Positions 21,060 to 29,965 of a stretch of 64,000 bases of DNA are shown piece by piece. Each line of letters opens with the position of its first letter. Position 1 is the first letter of the stretch. The position numbers and the translations under genes were made by a program. Source of the DNA: Campylobacter curvus (GTDB lineage: Bacteria > Campylobacterota > Campylobacteria > Campylobacterales > Campylobacteraceae); contig NZ_CP053826.1 in NCBI RefSeq assembly GCF_013372125.1, positions 1,736,001-1,800,000 of the forward strand, in the 5' to 3' direction. The notes beneath the pieces were generated by a model. The model was given only the letters and a program-made list of their open reading frames with translations, was not told the origin of the DNA and made no database searches.

Positions 21060-21498
21060 TTTTAAAATTAGATCACTCTAAAATTTAAGTTTAGATGGTA
21101 TCGGTTAAAAGAAGTCATTAGTATATTTATATATTCTAATTCGCATCACTTCCTTGTTAAAGATAACTTTTAGTTACTGCATTTAAACTCTATCCTCCAA
21201 GACGGAAAGCATTAACTATATATGGATAAGTTTTAATTTAGCTCCATATAATTGTGATGTTAAACTTTTGCATTATTAAATGCAAAGAGATTAGAGATTT
21301 AAATCTTTAACAAGTCCTGTAAAATTGTTTTTATTAAAACTTGCTTGTGACTCTTAACAATGATAAATAAAAGAACTTAGACCATGACAAAGTCTAAACA
21401 AAGAATTTAGGATCAACCAAACTCTTTGTTTGGGCTTTTATCTTTTATACTCAGTTAAACTATAAGCGAGCTAATGCTTAAAAGCTAAATTTCAATAA
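21060..21498 (-). other. Spacer between tRNA-Ile and 23S
   Basis: About 440 bases without a gene. It contains the 5' arm of the pre-23S processing stem (21143-21160) and AT-rich sequence. No tRNA or open frame of note was found in the rest. Confidence 0.6.
21143..21160 (-). other. 5' arm of the pre-23S processing stem
   Basis: GCATCACTTCCTTGTTAA pairs perfectly with 17921-17938. A related shorter box (ACTTCCTTGTTAAT on the minus strand) also occurs in the operon leader near 24242-24258. Confidence 0.8.
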
Positions 21499-21575
21499 TG
21501 GTGGGCCTAACAAGACTTGAACTTGTGACCTCACCCTTATCAGGGGTGCACTCTAACCAGCTGAGCTATAGGCCC
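21499..21575 (-). tRNA. tRNA-Ile (GAT)
   Basis: The minus strand folds as a 77-base tRNA: acceptor GGGCCTA / TAGGCCC with encoded CCA, D-arm AGCTCAGCTGGTTAGAG, anticodon loop CTGATAA with anticodon GAT, and T-arm GTTCAAGTC. It is the usual spacer tRNA next to 23S. Confidence 0.97.
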
Positions 21576-21589
21576 TCTTGCTTTCTCTT

Positions 21590-21690
21590 TTAGCTTTATA
21601 GTGCGTCAAATCTCCGCTTTAGCTTCGTCACATACTTTTATGTATGCTCCTTGCCTCATTGAGATTTTCCTTCTCTAAAGCTAAAATAGT
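21590..21690 (+). repeat. Repeat family 2, copy C
   Basis: Core TTCGTCACATACTTTTATGT followed by ATGCTCCTT, with outer arms TTTAGCTT and AAAGCTAAA that can pair. It lies between the two spacer tRNAs. Confidence 0.6.
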
Positions 21691-21711
21691 TCGCATATCT
21701 TATGTTTCTTT

Positions 21712-21810
21712 TTAACTTATACTTCGTCAGCTTTTTGCGAAACCTTCGTCACGTATATCCGATACGCTCCTTAATTTCTTAAAAGCTTTCTCGTCTAAGC
21801 TAAAAATAAA
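21712..21810 (+). repeat. Repeat family 2, copy D
   Basis: Core TTCGTCACGTATATCCGATA followed by CGCTCCTTAA, with TTTTGCGAAA before and CTCGTCTAAGC after. It has the same orientation as copy C and lies between the two tRNA genes. Confidence 0.6.
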
Positions 21811-21864
21811 TCATAAATACTATTTATTTACAACCACAATGATAAATCATCGTCCATTTATAAA

Positions 21865-21940
21865 TGGTGGAGAATAGCGGGATCGAACCGCTGACCTCCT
21901 GCGTGCAAAGCAGGCGCTCTCCCAGCTGAGCTAATTCCCC
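21865..21940 (-). tRNA. tRNA-Ala (TGC)
   Basis: A 76-base tRNA on the minus strand: acceptor GGGGAAT / ATTCTCC with encoded CCA, D-arm AGCTCAGCTGGGAGAG, anticodon loop TTTGCAC with anticodon TGC and T-arm GGTTCGATCCC. In transcript order it follows 16S. Confidence 0.97.
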
Positions 21941-21950
21941 ATGCTATCCT

Positions 21951-22019
21951 TTACTTCGCAGACAAATAAAAATTTATCTTTGCGACAAGGAGTGCAAACA
22001 CTCCCTTGACCCACCTAAA
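21951..22019 (-). repeat. Structured rrn repeat R2 (16S-tRNA spacer)
   Basis: TTACTTCGCAGA, a first hairpin with an AT-rich stem (AAAT / ATTT), TTGCGACAAGGAGTGC paired with GCACTCCCTT-like bases, and TTGACCCACCTAAA. The third hairpin of R1 and R3 is missing here. Confidence 0.75.
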
Positions 22020-22115
22020 ATTACAAAGATTTATTTCAAAATTTATTTGTCATAAATCATAAATTTAGGTTTTTGCCTAGGTAGTTAAGGAACTAGATAA
22101 TTATTATTTATTAGC

Positions 22116-22150
22116 CGTCAATCTTTCAAAACTAAACAAGGTCGATTGAG
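22116..22150 (-). other. 3' arm of the pre-16S processing stem
   Basis: The run starting CGTCAATCTTTCAAAACTAA and ending TCGATTGAG is the near-perfect reverse complement of 24152-24188 in the operon leader. The two would form a stem of about 35 base pairs enclosing 16S, the expected RNase III site. Confidence 0.8.
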
Positions 22151-22426
22151 TAGATTATCTATAACAATAATCTAAATTTTCCTTTGACGAATATCTTGTG
22201 AGAGAATATTCATTGTACTCTAGAAAGGAGGTGATCCAACCGCAGGTTCTCCTACGGTTACCTTGTTACGACTTCACCCCAGTCGCTGATTCCACTGTGG
22301 ACCATAACCGGTTTGGTATTTGGGCTTCGAGTGAAATCAACTCCCATGGTGTGACGGGCGGTGAGTACAAGACCCGGGAACGTATTCACCGTAGCATGGC
22401 TGATCTACGATTACTAGCGATTCCGG

Positions 22427-22467
<41 letters not shown>

Positions 22468-22644
22468 GTATTTTATAGATTTGCTCCATCTCGCGATATT
22501 GCGTCTCATTGTATACGCCATTGTAGCACGTGTGTCGCCCCGGACATAAGGGCCATGATGACTTGACGTCGTCCACACCTTCCTCCTCCTTGCGAAGGCA
22601 GTCTCATTAGAGTGCTCGGCCGAACCGTTAGCAACTAATGACGT

Positions 22645-22702
<58 letters not shown>

Positions 22703-22796
22703 GTGCAGCACCTGTCTTAACATTTCTGCAAGCAGACACTCTTCTATCTCTAGATGATTTGTTAGATATCAAGTCCGGGTAAGGTTCTTCGCGTAT

Positions 22797-22841
<45 letters not shown>

Positions 22842-22951
22842 TATTCCTTTGAGTTTTAATCTTGCGACCGTACTCCCCAGGCGGTATACTTAATCCGTTA
22901 GGTGCATTACTGCCAAGACTAGCTCAGCAACAACTAGTATACATCGTTTAG

Positions 22952-22998
<47 letters not shown>

Positions 22999-23208
22999 AC
23001 GCATTAGCGTCAGTTGAGTTCCAGCAGATCGCCTTCGCAATGGGTATTCCTGGTGATCTCTACGGATTTTACCCCTACACCACCAATTCCATCTACCTCT
23101 CCCTCACTCTAGATTATCAGTTTCTCAAGCAGTTCAATGGTTAAGCCATTGGATTTCACAAGAGACTTGATAATCCGCCTACGCGTCCTTTACGCCCAGT
23201 GATTCCGA

Positions 23209-23265
<57 letters not shown>

Positions 23266-23523
23266 ATTCCTTGGGTACCGTCAAATTTCTTCCCCAAGAA
23301 AAGGAGTTTACGCTCCGAAAAGTGTCATCCTCCACGCGGCGTTGCTGCTTCAGGGTTTCCCCCATTGAGCAATATTCCCTACTGCTGCCTCCCGTAGGAG
23401 TCTGGACCGTGTCTCAGTTCCAGTGTGACTGATCATCCTCTCAGACCAGTTACGCGTCATAGCCTTGGTAAGCCATTACCTTACCAACTAGCTGATACGA
23501 TATAGCCTCATCCCATAGCGAGA

Positions 23524-23662
23524 AACCCTATATATTATTTACTTCGCAGACGAACAAAGTCCGTCTTTGCGACAAGGAGCTACGCTCCCTTGACCCACCT
23601 AAAGCACACCGCAACTTTCGGTTGCGCCGTAGGTATTTGATAAATAAACAATATATAGGGTT
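23524..23662 (-). other. 16S intervening sequence containing rrn repeat R3
   Basis: A 139-base insert in the V2 region is closed by a perfect 13-base-pair stem (AACCCTATATATT with AATATATAGGGTT). Inserts at this place are known in C. curvus, C. sputorum and C. helveticus 16S genes. Its core is a full copy of the structured repeat also found in the spacers (R1, R2, R4). Confidence 0.9.
23539..23631 (-). repeat. Structured rrn repeat R3 (inside 16S)
   Basis: TTACTTCGCAGA, first hairpin (AGACG / CGTCT), AAGGAGC-TAC-GCTCCCTT, TTGACCCACCTAAAG and a third hairpin CGCAAC-TTTC-GGTTGCG. Compared with R1 the third stem differs at positions on both sides while pairing is kept. Confidence 0.8.
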
Positions 23663-23828
23663 CGACTTTCCCATTTATACTTATATATAAATGGAGTATG
23701 GAGTATTAGCAGTCGTTTCCAACTGTTGTCCTCCACTATGGGGCAGATTAGCTATACATTACTCACCCGTGCGCCACTAACTCATAAGAGCAAGCTCTTA
23801 CTTGTCCGTTCGACTTGCATGTATTAGG

Positions 23829-23869
<41 letters not shown>

Positions 23870-23873
23870 ATAT

Positions 23874-23939
23874 TTACTTCGCAGAAAGGCAAAGCCTTTC
23901 CTTGCGACAAGGAGCTACGCTCCCTTGACCCACCTAAAG
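23874..23939 (-). repeat. Structured rrn repeat R4 (16S leader)
   Basis: It sits directly upstream of mature 16S: TTTACTTCGCAGA, first hairpin AAAGGC-AAA-GCCTTT, then AAGGAGC-TAC-GCTCCCTT and TTGACCCACCTAAAG. The third hairpin is absent. Confidence 0.75.
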
Positions 23940-24151
23940 ACTGCAACACTCCTTGCTTCGCAAGTCGTTATTGCATAAGTAAGGTTTGACACTTACTTAG
24001 ATAATGTCTAAGTGGTTTTTGATATATGAAGTTTTTAATCTAAAAACTTTTGTTTTTTATTTTTTAATACATCTTTATCTATTACAAAGAAAAGATGATT
24101 TAGTTTTTGATCCGCTGATTACTTTCCAAAGAAAGCCTAAAAGCAGATCGG

Positions 24152-24188
24152 CTCAATCGATCACTTGTTTAGATTTCAAAGATTGACT
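24152..24188 (-). other. 5' arm of the pre-16S processing stem
   Basis: Pairs with 22116-22150 across 16S; the two arms agree at about 32 of 35 positions. Confidence 0.8.
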
Positions 24189-24285
24189 AATAGTTTAACA
24201 ATGGTAGGTTAAAGAACAAACGATAAAAAAGAAAAGGCTTTATTAACAAGGAAGTTAAAGATGGCTTCTTAAATCGTGAGCTGGA

Positions 24286-24291
24286 ATTATA
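24286..24291 (-). promoter_or_regulatory. Putative rrn promoter -10 box
   Basis: TATAAT on the minus strand, the best match in the region between ridA and 16S. Campylobacter promoters often lack a -35 box, and none is clear here. Confidence 0.4.
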
Positions 24292-24352
24292 TACAAGGCA
24301 AGCTTAAAGGATGTTGAAAAACGGGGGAAATTTAGAGGAAAATTTTGAAATT

Positions 24353-24381
24353 TAAAAAAATAGAAGGACGATATCCTTCTA
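24353..24381 (-). terminator. Intrinsic terminator of ridA
   Basis: Stem TAGAAGGA / TCCTTCTA with a five-base loop, followed on the minus strand by seven T. It separates ridA from the rrn promoter. Confidence 0.8.
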
Positions 24382-24390
24382 CTACTAAAT

Positions 24391-24765
24391 TTATTTTACA
24401 GCCACCACTTCTATCTCCACGAGGGCGTTTTTAGGTAGTGTTTTTATAGCGACCGTGCTTCTCGCCGGAAACGGCTCGCTAAAATGCTTGGCATAAATTT
24501 CATTTACCTTTGCAAAGTCGTTCATATTGGCTAAAAATATCGTAGTCTTTACCACGTTTTCAAAGCCAAGTCCGGCCTCAGCCAGGATATTTTTGATATT
24601 TTGCATCGATTGTTCGGCTTGAGCTTCGACGTTGCTGCCTGTAAATTCACCACCAGGGCTCACACCAAGCTGGCCCGAAACAAATAAAAACCCGTTTGCC
24701 AAAATCGCTTGCGAATACGGCCCTATCGCCTTTGGAGCGTTGGTCGTAGAGATAGCTTTTTTCAT
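24391..24765 (-). CDS. ridA: RidA-family enamine/imine deaminase
   Basis: RidA hydrolyses reactive 2-aminoacrylate and related imines produced by PLP enzymes; it is a cytosolic trimer. The open frame reaches 24792, but the ATG at 24765 has a good AAGGA site and gives a 124-residue protein of normal length starting MKKAISTTNAPKAIGPYSQA. The conserved motifs PKAIGPYSQAI, SGQLGVSPGGEF and the C-terminal PARSTVAIKTLPKNALVEIEVVAV, with its catalytic Arg, are present. It lies just upstream of the rrn promoter, in the same direction, with its own terminator. Confidence 0.93.
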   Translation of the reverse strand: MKKAISTTNAPKAIGPYSQAILANGFLFVSGQLGVSPGGEFTGSNVEAQAEQSMQNIKNILAEAGLGFENVVKTTIFLANMNDFAKVNEIYAKHFSEPFPARSTVAIKTLPKNALVEIEVVAVK

Positions 24766-24902
24766 ATTTTTCCTTAAATTTAAATTTCGCAAATCCTACT
24801 ACAAATTTAAACCTCTGTCAATAACAGCCCTCTTTAAATTTGATATAATTTCATCAAAATGGCTCTCAAATGCCGTAAAATCACATAAATTTAGGACTAA
24901 AT

Positions 24903-25376
24903 TTGAAGCTGACCCTTGCGCCGAACGAATTTTTAGACGATTACGTTTTGGGCTGCGAATTTGCCAAAAACGCTGAAATTTCATCAAACGCCTATCTCTT
25001 TTGGAAAGGCGTAGTTTCAGCGAAATTTGAAAATTCTCGTATCGTATTTTTGCACCGCAAAAGCATACCGTCTAAATTTACAAAAGCCCTAAACACTTGC
25101 ACCGCACTTAACGGCCTCGTGCTTACGGGCGTGTTTTGCTCGTTTACGACGTTAGCGCCCTCTCATTTGGTCAAGAAAAACGGCTCAAAGCTTTACGAAC
25201 TCTTTGAATTTCACGAAATTTGCGGGATAAAATTTATAAATTTAAAGAAATTTTATGATGATCTGGGGCTAGCGTACTCCTACCGTATCTACATCGAAAA
25301 ATGTAAATTCTTCTCGCCAGCCCCGTTTGAAAAGCGCATCAAACTGACCGATACGCTTTGTTTGGGATATTATTAG
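24903..25376 (+). CDS. Protein of unknown function
   Basis: A 157-residue soluble protein starting at TTG, with no signal peptide, no membrane helix and no motif that I recognise. Codon use resembles that of neighbouring genes (frequent AAATTT for Lys-Phe), which supports a real gene. It is convergent with the fumarase operon and overlaps the end of the beta-subunit gene by 4 bases. Six cysteines are spread without pattern. No function can be given. Confidence 0.6.
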   Translation: MKLTLAPNEFLDDYVLGCEFAKNAEISSNAYLFWKGVVSAKFENSRIVFLHRKSIPSKFTKALNTCTALNGLVLTGVFCSFTTLAPSHLVKKNGSKLYELFEFHEICGIKFINLKKFYDDLGLAYSYRIYIEKCKFFSPAPFEKRIKLTDTLCLGYY

Positions 25377-25933
25377 ATCTTTCTATACGGCGCCTGTCCG
25401 ACTTCGTAAAAGCTGTTGCCCTCGCTATCAATAGCCACGATCGCCGGGAAGTCCTCCACCGTGAGCCTAGCCACGGCCTCGGGACCAAGCTCGGGATACG
25501 CTAAAACTTCGTATTTTTTGATACTTTGGCTGATCAGCGCTCCCGCCCCACCGATAGCGACCATATACACGCAGCCTGATTTTTTCATCGCATCTACGAC
25601 CGCATCGGATCGGTAGCCCTTGCCTATCATGCCGTTTATGCCGACCTCGTTTATCATAGTTGGAGTGTATTTATCCATCCTACCACTCGTCGTTGGTCCT
25701 GCTGCGCCGATGGCTTGCCCCGGTTTTGCAGGGGTCGGACCCAAATAGTAGATAGTCTCGCCGGCTAAATCTACGGGCAGTTCCTCGCCTCTGGCCAAGG
25801 TCTGCGTCAGCGCTTTATGCGCGGCGTCTCTGGCTGCTATGATAGTGCCTGAGATAAGCACGTTATCACCGGCTTTTAGGCTCTTTACCACGTTTTTATC
25901 AAATGGTGCGGTTACTCTTTTTGCTTCTGACAT
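25373..25933 (-). CDS. Fumarate hydratase class I, beta subunit
   Basis: The 186-residue C-terminal part of iron-sulfur fumarases and tartrate dehydratases, encoded as a separate subunit. Family motifs are DNVLISGTIIAARDAAHKAL, GPTPAKPGQAIGAAGPTTSGRMD and VDAMKKSGCVYMVAIGGAGAL. It forms a heterodimer with the alpha subunit encoded directly upstream (15-base gap) and would interconvert fumarate and malate. L-tartrate dehydratase (TtdB) is the main alternative, but no tartrate genes are nearby. Confidence 0.88.
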   Translation of the reverse strand: MSEAKRVTAPFDKNVVKSLKAGDNVLISGTIIAARDAAHKALTQTLARGEELPVDLAGETIYYLGPTPAKPGQAIGAAGPTTSGRMDKYTPTMINEVGINGMIGKGYRSDAVVDAMKKSGCVYMVAIGGAGALISQSIKKYEVLAYPELGPEAVARLTVEDFPAIVAIDSEGNSFYEVGQAPYRKI

Positions 25934-25948
25934 CGTTTTACCTTTTCG

Positions 25949-26794
25949 TTAAATTTCAATATCGGCGTGGCGTGCTGCGTGGCAGTTGATATTTACGGCG
26001 ACAGGAAGCCCTGCGATATGCGTCGGATACCACTCTACATTTACTTTTACGGCGGTGCTGTCTCCGCCCAGTCCTTGCGGTCCTACACCGGTTTTACAGG
26101 CAAGCTCCAAAAGCTCGTCCTCCAGCTTTGCGTAGCGCTCGTCTGCATTATGACTATCCACGGAGCGCACGGCAGCTTGCTTGGCTAAAAGCGCGGCCTT
26201 ATCCATAGTGCCGCCTATGCCTACGCCTATGACCATCGGCGGACAGGCGTTTGGTCCCGCGTATTTGACGGCTTCTAAAAACACCTTTTTCACGCCCTCT
26301 ATGCCATCAGCCGGCACCAGCATCTTAAGGACGGATTTGTTTTCACTGCCAAAGCCTTTAGGCGCTACTTTTATCTTCAGTTTATCGCCTTTTACTATGC
26401 GCGCATGGATGATCGCAGGAGTGTTGTCGGTAGTATTTTTTCTCTCAAAAAGCGGCTCGGCGACGACTGATTTTCTTAGATATCCACCGATATAGCCGTC
26501 TGCGACGCCTTCGTTTATCGCATCCTCTAAGTATCCGCCCTCGATATGCACATCCTGTCCGATCTCAACGAAAACTACCGCCATACCGGTATCTTGACAT
26601 ATCGGAGCCACGCCCTCGGCGGCAAGGTCGGCATTTTTCAAAATTTTACCCAAGATGTCCCTACCCATAGGAGAAGTCTCGTTTTTTTGAGCCTTATTAA
26701 AGGCCTCTCTCATATCTGAGGTCACGATATAACAGGCTTTTTTACAAAGCTCGCTCACGGCCTCTTTGATCTGTTTGGTTTGGATCGTTCTCAT
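25949..26794 (-). CDS. Fumarate hydratase class I, alpha subunit
   Basis: The 281-residue iron-sulfur subunit. It binds a [4Fe-4S] cluster; conserved cysteines occur in CQDTGMAVVFVEIG (about residue 64), GPNACPPMVIGVGIGGTMDKA and LACKTGVGPQGLGGDSTA. With the beta subunit it acts in the C4-dicarboxylate part of central metabolism, which in Campylobacter also feeds fumarate respiration. Oxygen sensitivity of the cluster is known for the class. AAGGAGGAC before the ATG is a strong ribosome binding site. Confidence 0.9.
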   Translation of the reverse strand: MRTIQTKQIKEAVSELCKKACYIVTSDMREAFNKAQKNETSPMGRDILGKILKNADLAAEGVAPICQDTGMAVVFVEIGQDVHIEGGYLEDAINEGVADGYIGGYLRKSVVAEPLFERKNTTDNTPAIIHARIVKGDKLKIKVAPKGFGSENKSVLKMLVPADGIEGVKKVFLEAVKYAGPNACPPMVIGVGIGGTMDKAALLAKQAAVRSVDSHNADERYAKLEDELLELACKTGVGPQGLGGDSTAVKVNVEWYPTHIAGLPVAVNINCHAARHADIEI

Positions 26795-26965
26795 TCGTCC
26801 TCCTTAAATTTAGATCTTTAATTATACGAATTATATTTAAATTTTAAGATTAAAAATTACAATTCTACCCAGCGCGGCTATTTTCTTGCTATATTTTTAA
26901 GTCGGTAGATGAAATTTACGATACAAATATATATAATTGCACTAAAGTAAGATAAAGGAGAAGCC

Positions 26966-28021
26966 ATGAAAAAGATCGCCATAGTGATGATCGTAGCGAT
27001 ATTTGCGGTATTTACGCAAGCAGCGGAAAAGAAATACAAGCTTAAACTGGCGACTACATACGAGAGCAATGTCCCGGTATTAGGCGATGCTCCTAAAAAA
27101 TTCAAAAAACTGATCGAGGATATGAGTGACGGACTCATCGAGGTTCGCATCGACTATCCGTCCAAGCATAAAGCTCAGTTTTCGATACTAGACCTCGTAA
27201 AAAACGGACAATACGACATCGGCTACACAGCGGGCTATTTTTATAAGGGCAAAGACGCTAAGCTCATGCTCTTTACGACCGTGCCCTTTGGCATGAACTC
27301 ATCCGAGCAGCACGCATGGTATAGCTACGGCGGCGGCAAGGAATTTGCACGTAAAATTTACGGCTCTTACAACATCGTGCCCTTTAACGGCGGAAGCTTT
27401 GGCATGCAAATGGGCGGCTGGTTCAAAAAAGAGATCAAGACGCTTAGCGACCTAAAGGGGCTGAAATTTCGTATCCCGGGCCTTGGCGGCGAGATAATGG
27501 CAAAATTGGGCGCAAACATCAACACCGTCCCGATAGGCGAGCTATATATGGCGCTCGAGATGGGCACGATAGATGCGGTCGAGTGGGTCTCACCGGCGAT
27601 AGATATAAATTTTGGCTTTGAAAAGGTGGCGAAATTTTACTACACCGGCTGGCAAGAGCCTGCGAGCGAAAATGAATTTTATGTCAATAAAAATCTCTTC
27701 GAGAGCTTGCCAAAGGACTTGCAGCTCATCATAGAAAGTGCGACCAAAGTCGTAGCAGCCGATGTTTATGACGCAAGCTACTATCAAAATTCCATCATGC
27801 TTGATAAGATAGCAAAAGAGCATCCGGATGTAAAGATCCTCTCCTTTCCGCCTGAAATTTTAAGCGCTCTAAGAGCCGCTACGGATGAAATTTTAGACGA
27901 ACTGTCCGCAAAGGATGGCGAATTTAAAGAAATTTTAGACTCGCAAAGGAATTTCATGAAGCTAAGCAGAAAATGGACTGAAATTTCAGACTATGCTTAT
28001 ATAAAAAGCACTGACAGATGA
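26966..28021 (+). CDS. TRAP-transporter substrate-binding protein (DctP type), orphan
   Basis: A 351-residue periplasmic protein with a signal peptide (1 to 19). The TRAP signature region is clear: LKGLKFRIPGLGGEIMAKLGA with the conserved Arg that binds the substrate carboxylate, followed by PIGELYMALEMGTIDAVEWVSP. The overall similarity is to the binding proteins for 2-keto and hydroxy acids or mannitol-type ligands. Neither the small (DctQ) nor the large (DctM) membrane subunit is encoded next to it, so it is an orphan here. AAGGAG precedes the ATG and TATATAATT near 26931 may be the -10 region. Confidence 0.85.
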   Translation: MKKIAIVMIVAIFAVFTQAAEKKYKLKLATTYESNVPVLGDAPKKFKKLIEDMSDGLIEVRIDYPSKHKAQFSILDLVKNGQYDIGYTAGYFYKGKDAKLMLFTTVPFGMNSSEQHAWYSYGGGKEFARKIYGSYNIVPFNGGSFGMQMGGWFKKEIKTLSDLKGLKFRIPGLGGEIMAKLGANINTVPIGELYMALEMGTIDAVEWVSPAIDINFGFEKVAKFYYTGWQEPASENEFYVNKNLFESLPKDLQLIIESATKVVAADVYDASYYQNSIMLDKIAKEHPDVKILSFPPEILSALRAATDEILDELSAKDGEFKEILDSQRNFMKLSRKWTEISDYAYIKSTDR

Positions 28022-28024
28022 TCC

Positions 28025-28136
28025 GGCGCTCGCAAAAGTGTCCCCTTAAAGCAAGGGCGTTCGCATCTGCGCTAGGTCACTCACGGAGTAAATAAGATCA
28101 GCGCTTTTTAAAACACAGCCAAAATAAATTTCGCTA
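28025..28136 (+). repeat. Intergenic repeat family 1, degraded copy
   Basis: The 145-base gap before lemA ends with TTTTAAAACACAGCCAAAAT, a variant of the family end, preceded by GC-rich sequence with GCTAGGTCACTC resembling the interior of other copies. Confidence 0.4.
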
Positions 28137-28166
28137 TACTTTCATAAATTTTCTTAAAGGACTGAT

Positions 28167-28730
28167 ATGAACGCTTTTGCCGTTTTCATCGTTGTTGCAG
28201 TAGTTCTTGTGTTTGCTATCACAGGCATTTATAACTCTCTTGTAGGCAAGAAAAATCAAATGCTAAACATCGAAGCCGGCGTAGATGCACAGCTAAAAAG
28301 GCGCTACGATCTGCTACCAAATTTAGTCTCGGCCGCAAAGGAGTATCTCTCCCACGAAAGAGGCCTGCTCGAGGCTATCACCGCACTTCGATCAAGCGCT
28401 CAAAACGCTCGCACCAGCGAGGAAAAATTTGACCTTAATAACCGGCTTTCGCAGCTCTTAAACGGACTAAAGGTAACGATAGAAAACTACCCCGACCTAA
28501 AGGCAAATCAAAACATCTTACACATCCAAAGTACGCTAAGCGAGATCGAGGAGCAAATTTCAGCCGCTCGCCGCGCCTACAACTCATCCGTGGAGGTTTA
28601 TAACAACGCCATAGAGATGTTTCCTTCAAACCTGATCGCCAACTCCTTCGGCTTTAAAAAAGCGGCGTTTTTCGATATCCCGGACGACCAAAGCGCCGCA
28701 CCAGACATAGGCAAAATGTTCAAATCCTAG
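28167..28730 (+). CDS. lemA: LemA family protein
   Basis: A 187-residue protein with one N-terminal membrane helix (about 4 to 24) followed by an all-helical domain with the LemA signature LNIEAGVDAQLKRRYDLLPN at about 32 to 51. The N-terminus is probably outside and the helical part inside, as modelled for other LemA proteins. The molecular role is not established. In many bacteria lemA is followed by genes for DUF3137 proteins, and that is the case here, so the three act together by inference. AAGGACTG precedes the ATG. Confidence 0.9.
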   Translation: MNAFAVFIVVAVVLVFAITGIYNSLVGKKNQMLNIEAGVDAQLKRRYDLLPNLVSAAKEYLSHERGLLEAITALRSSAQNARTSEEKFDLNNRLSQLLNGLKVTIENYPDLKANQNILHIQSTLSEIEEQISAARRAYNSSVEVYNNAIEMFPSNLIANSFGFKKAAFFDIPDDQSAAPDIGKMFKS

Positions 28731-28749
28731 GCGACAAGCAGGAGGCGAC

Positions 28750-28845
28750 ATGGACAGGCAGCCAGAGCGCAATCTAAAAAGGCGTTTGGCGTTTTTAAAT
28801 ATCCAAGACAAACCCATAAACCTCAATAAAGCTTGGCGATGCTAA
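28750..28845 (+). CDS. Possible 31-residue small protein between lemA and the first DUF3137 gene
   Basis: An ATG with a perfect AGGAGG site (28740-28745) opens a 31-codon frame that starts MDRQPERNLKRRLAFLNIQD and ends in KAWRC. It fills exactly the gap between lemA and the next gene, and its TAA overlaps the next ATG by 7 bases. The peptide is basic and has no membrane segment. It could be a real small protein or a coupling cistron that brings ribosomes to the next start, which has no ribosome binding site of its own. Function unknown. Confidence 0.5.
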   Translation: MDRQPERNLKRRLAFLNIQDKPINLNKAWRC

Positions 28846-29942
28846 AAAAAGCACTCATACTTCTTTTTTTGATATTTGTAGCTACGATAGTGACGATATC
28901 CGTAGCAGTATATAGCCAAAATGCCGCACGATTCATATTTGATTTTAATGATCACATGCCTGAAATCATCATGGTATCTTTTATCGTGGCTTTGATAGCA
29001 AAAAATTTAGGCGTATTTGAGTCAAAGAAAAAGCCCCAAACTGCGGTAAATTTAGACATAGACGCGGCAAATATCATAAATGACGCCGAGCTGGCCACGC
29101 TTGAAAAGCAAAGGCAAGAGCTGAACAAACTCATCAAAAAGGCTACTTTCATTTCGATTGTCGTAGCAGGCTGCATCGCAGCGGCTATGTCTAAATTTTT
29201 TGATATATTTTGGGGCATAGCCTCCAGCTTTATGGCCTATGGTCTCGTATATGCTGTGATGACCAGCGCCAAGATGAGGGAATTTTCCTCAAATTTCAAG
29301 ACAAAGATCACAAAAAGCATAGTCAGGGATTTTGGCCTAAGCTACAACGAGAGAGGCTCTCTTGGCATAAATGACTTTTTTGAAATTTACGACTGCGAGG
29401 TAGATGAATACTACGGCGAGGATCTAATCAGCGGCGAAGTAGAGGGCGTGAATGTGAAATTTAGCGATTTTTGCGCCATAGACATCGTAAAAACTCAAAA
29501 AAATACGCGAAGGATCACGAGATTTGAGGGGATATTATTCGCGGCTGATTTTAACAAAAGGCTAAACTCCGTGACCTACATCTGTCACAAAGACTCCTCG
29601 TATCTGATAAAAGACGGCGAGCGAGCTAAAATGGACAACGTGGAATTTGAAAAGTTTTATGACGTTTATACGAGCGATCAGATAAACGCCAGATACGCGC
29701 TCACGCCAAATTTGATGCAGCAGATCTTAGCCTTGCAGGCGGGCTTTGACTGCCCGGTCAATATCGTGCTGTCTAAAAGCAAAATTTTAATGGCAATCGA
29801 CAAACGCGAAAACAGCTTCGAGCCCGACCTCGACGTCCCGCTCACGGATAACGGCGCGATAAGAGGCTACATCGCAGAGATAGCATCCTTTGTCGCCATC
29901 GTCAAAGAGCTAAATCTAAACCGCAAAATTTGGGAAATTTAG
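28839..29942 (+). CDS. DUF3137 membrane protein, first paralogue
   Basis: A 367-residue protein with two membrane-helix regions: about residues 4 to 50, and a hairpin at about 95 to 140. A cytoplasmic domain follows (about 150 to 367) with the DUF3137 hallmark EVDEYYGEDLISGEVEGVNV and the later VYTSDQINARYALTPNLMQ. ATG at 28839 is chosen; a TTG two codons earlier is also open. It lacks a clear ribosome binding site and overlaps the 31-codon frame. The next gene is a paralogue with the same core motifs, so the pair arose by duplication. Function unknown; linked with LemA. Confidence 0.82.
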   Translation: MLKKALILLFLIFVATIVTISVAVYSQNAARFIFDFNDHMPEIIMVSFIVALIAKNLGVFESKKKPQTAVNLDIDAANIINDAELATLEKQRQELNKLIKKATFISIVVAGCIAAAMSKFFDIFWGIASSFMAYGLVYAVMTSAKMREFSSNFKTKITKSIVRDFGLSYNERGSLGINDFFEIYDCEVDEYYGEDLISGEVEGVNVKFSDFCAIDIVKTQKNTRRITRFEGILFAADFNKRLNSVTYICHKDSSYLIKDGERAKMDNVEFEKFYDVYTSDQINARYALTPNLMQQILALQAGFDCPVNIVLSKSKILMAIDKRENSFEPDLDVPLTDNGAIRGYIAEIASFVAIVKELNLNRKIWEI

Positions 29943-29965
29943 CGCGTAAATTTGAAAGGTAGGTT

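Larger units (their letters stand above)
23940..24390 (-). other. rrn leader and promoter region
   Basis: About 450 bases without a protein gene. A TATAAT -10 box on the minus strand (24286-24291) is a plausible rrn promoter. Downstream of it come a box ACTTCCTTGTTAAT near 24242-24258 and the 5' arm of the pre-16S stem. Confidence 0.6.
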
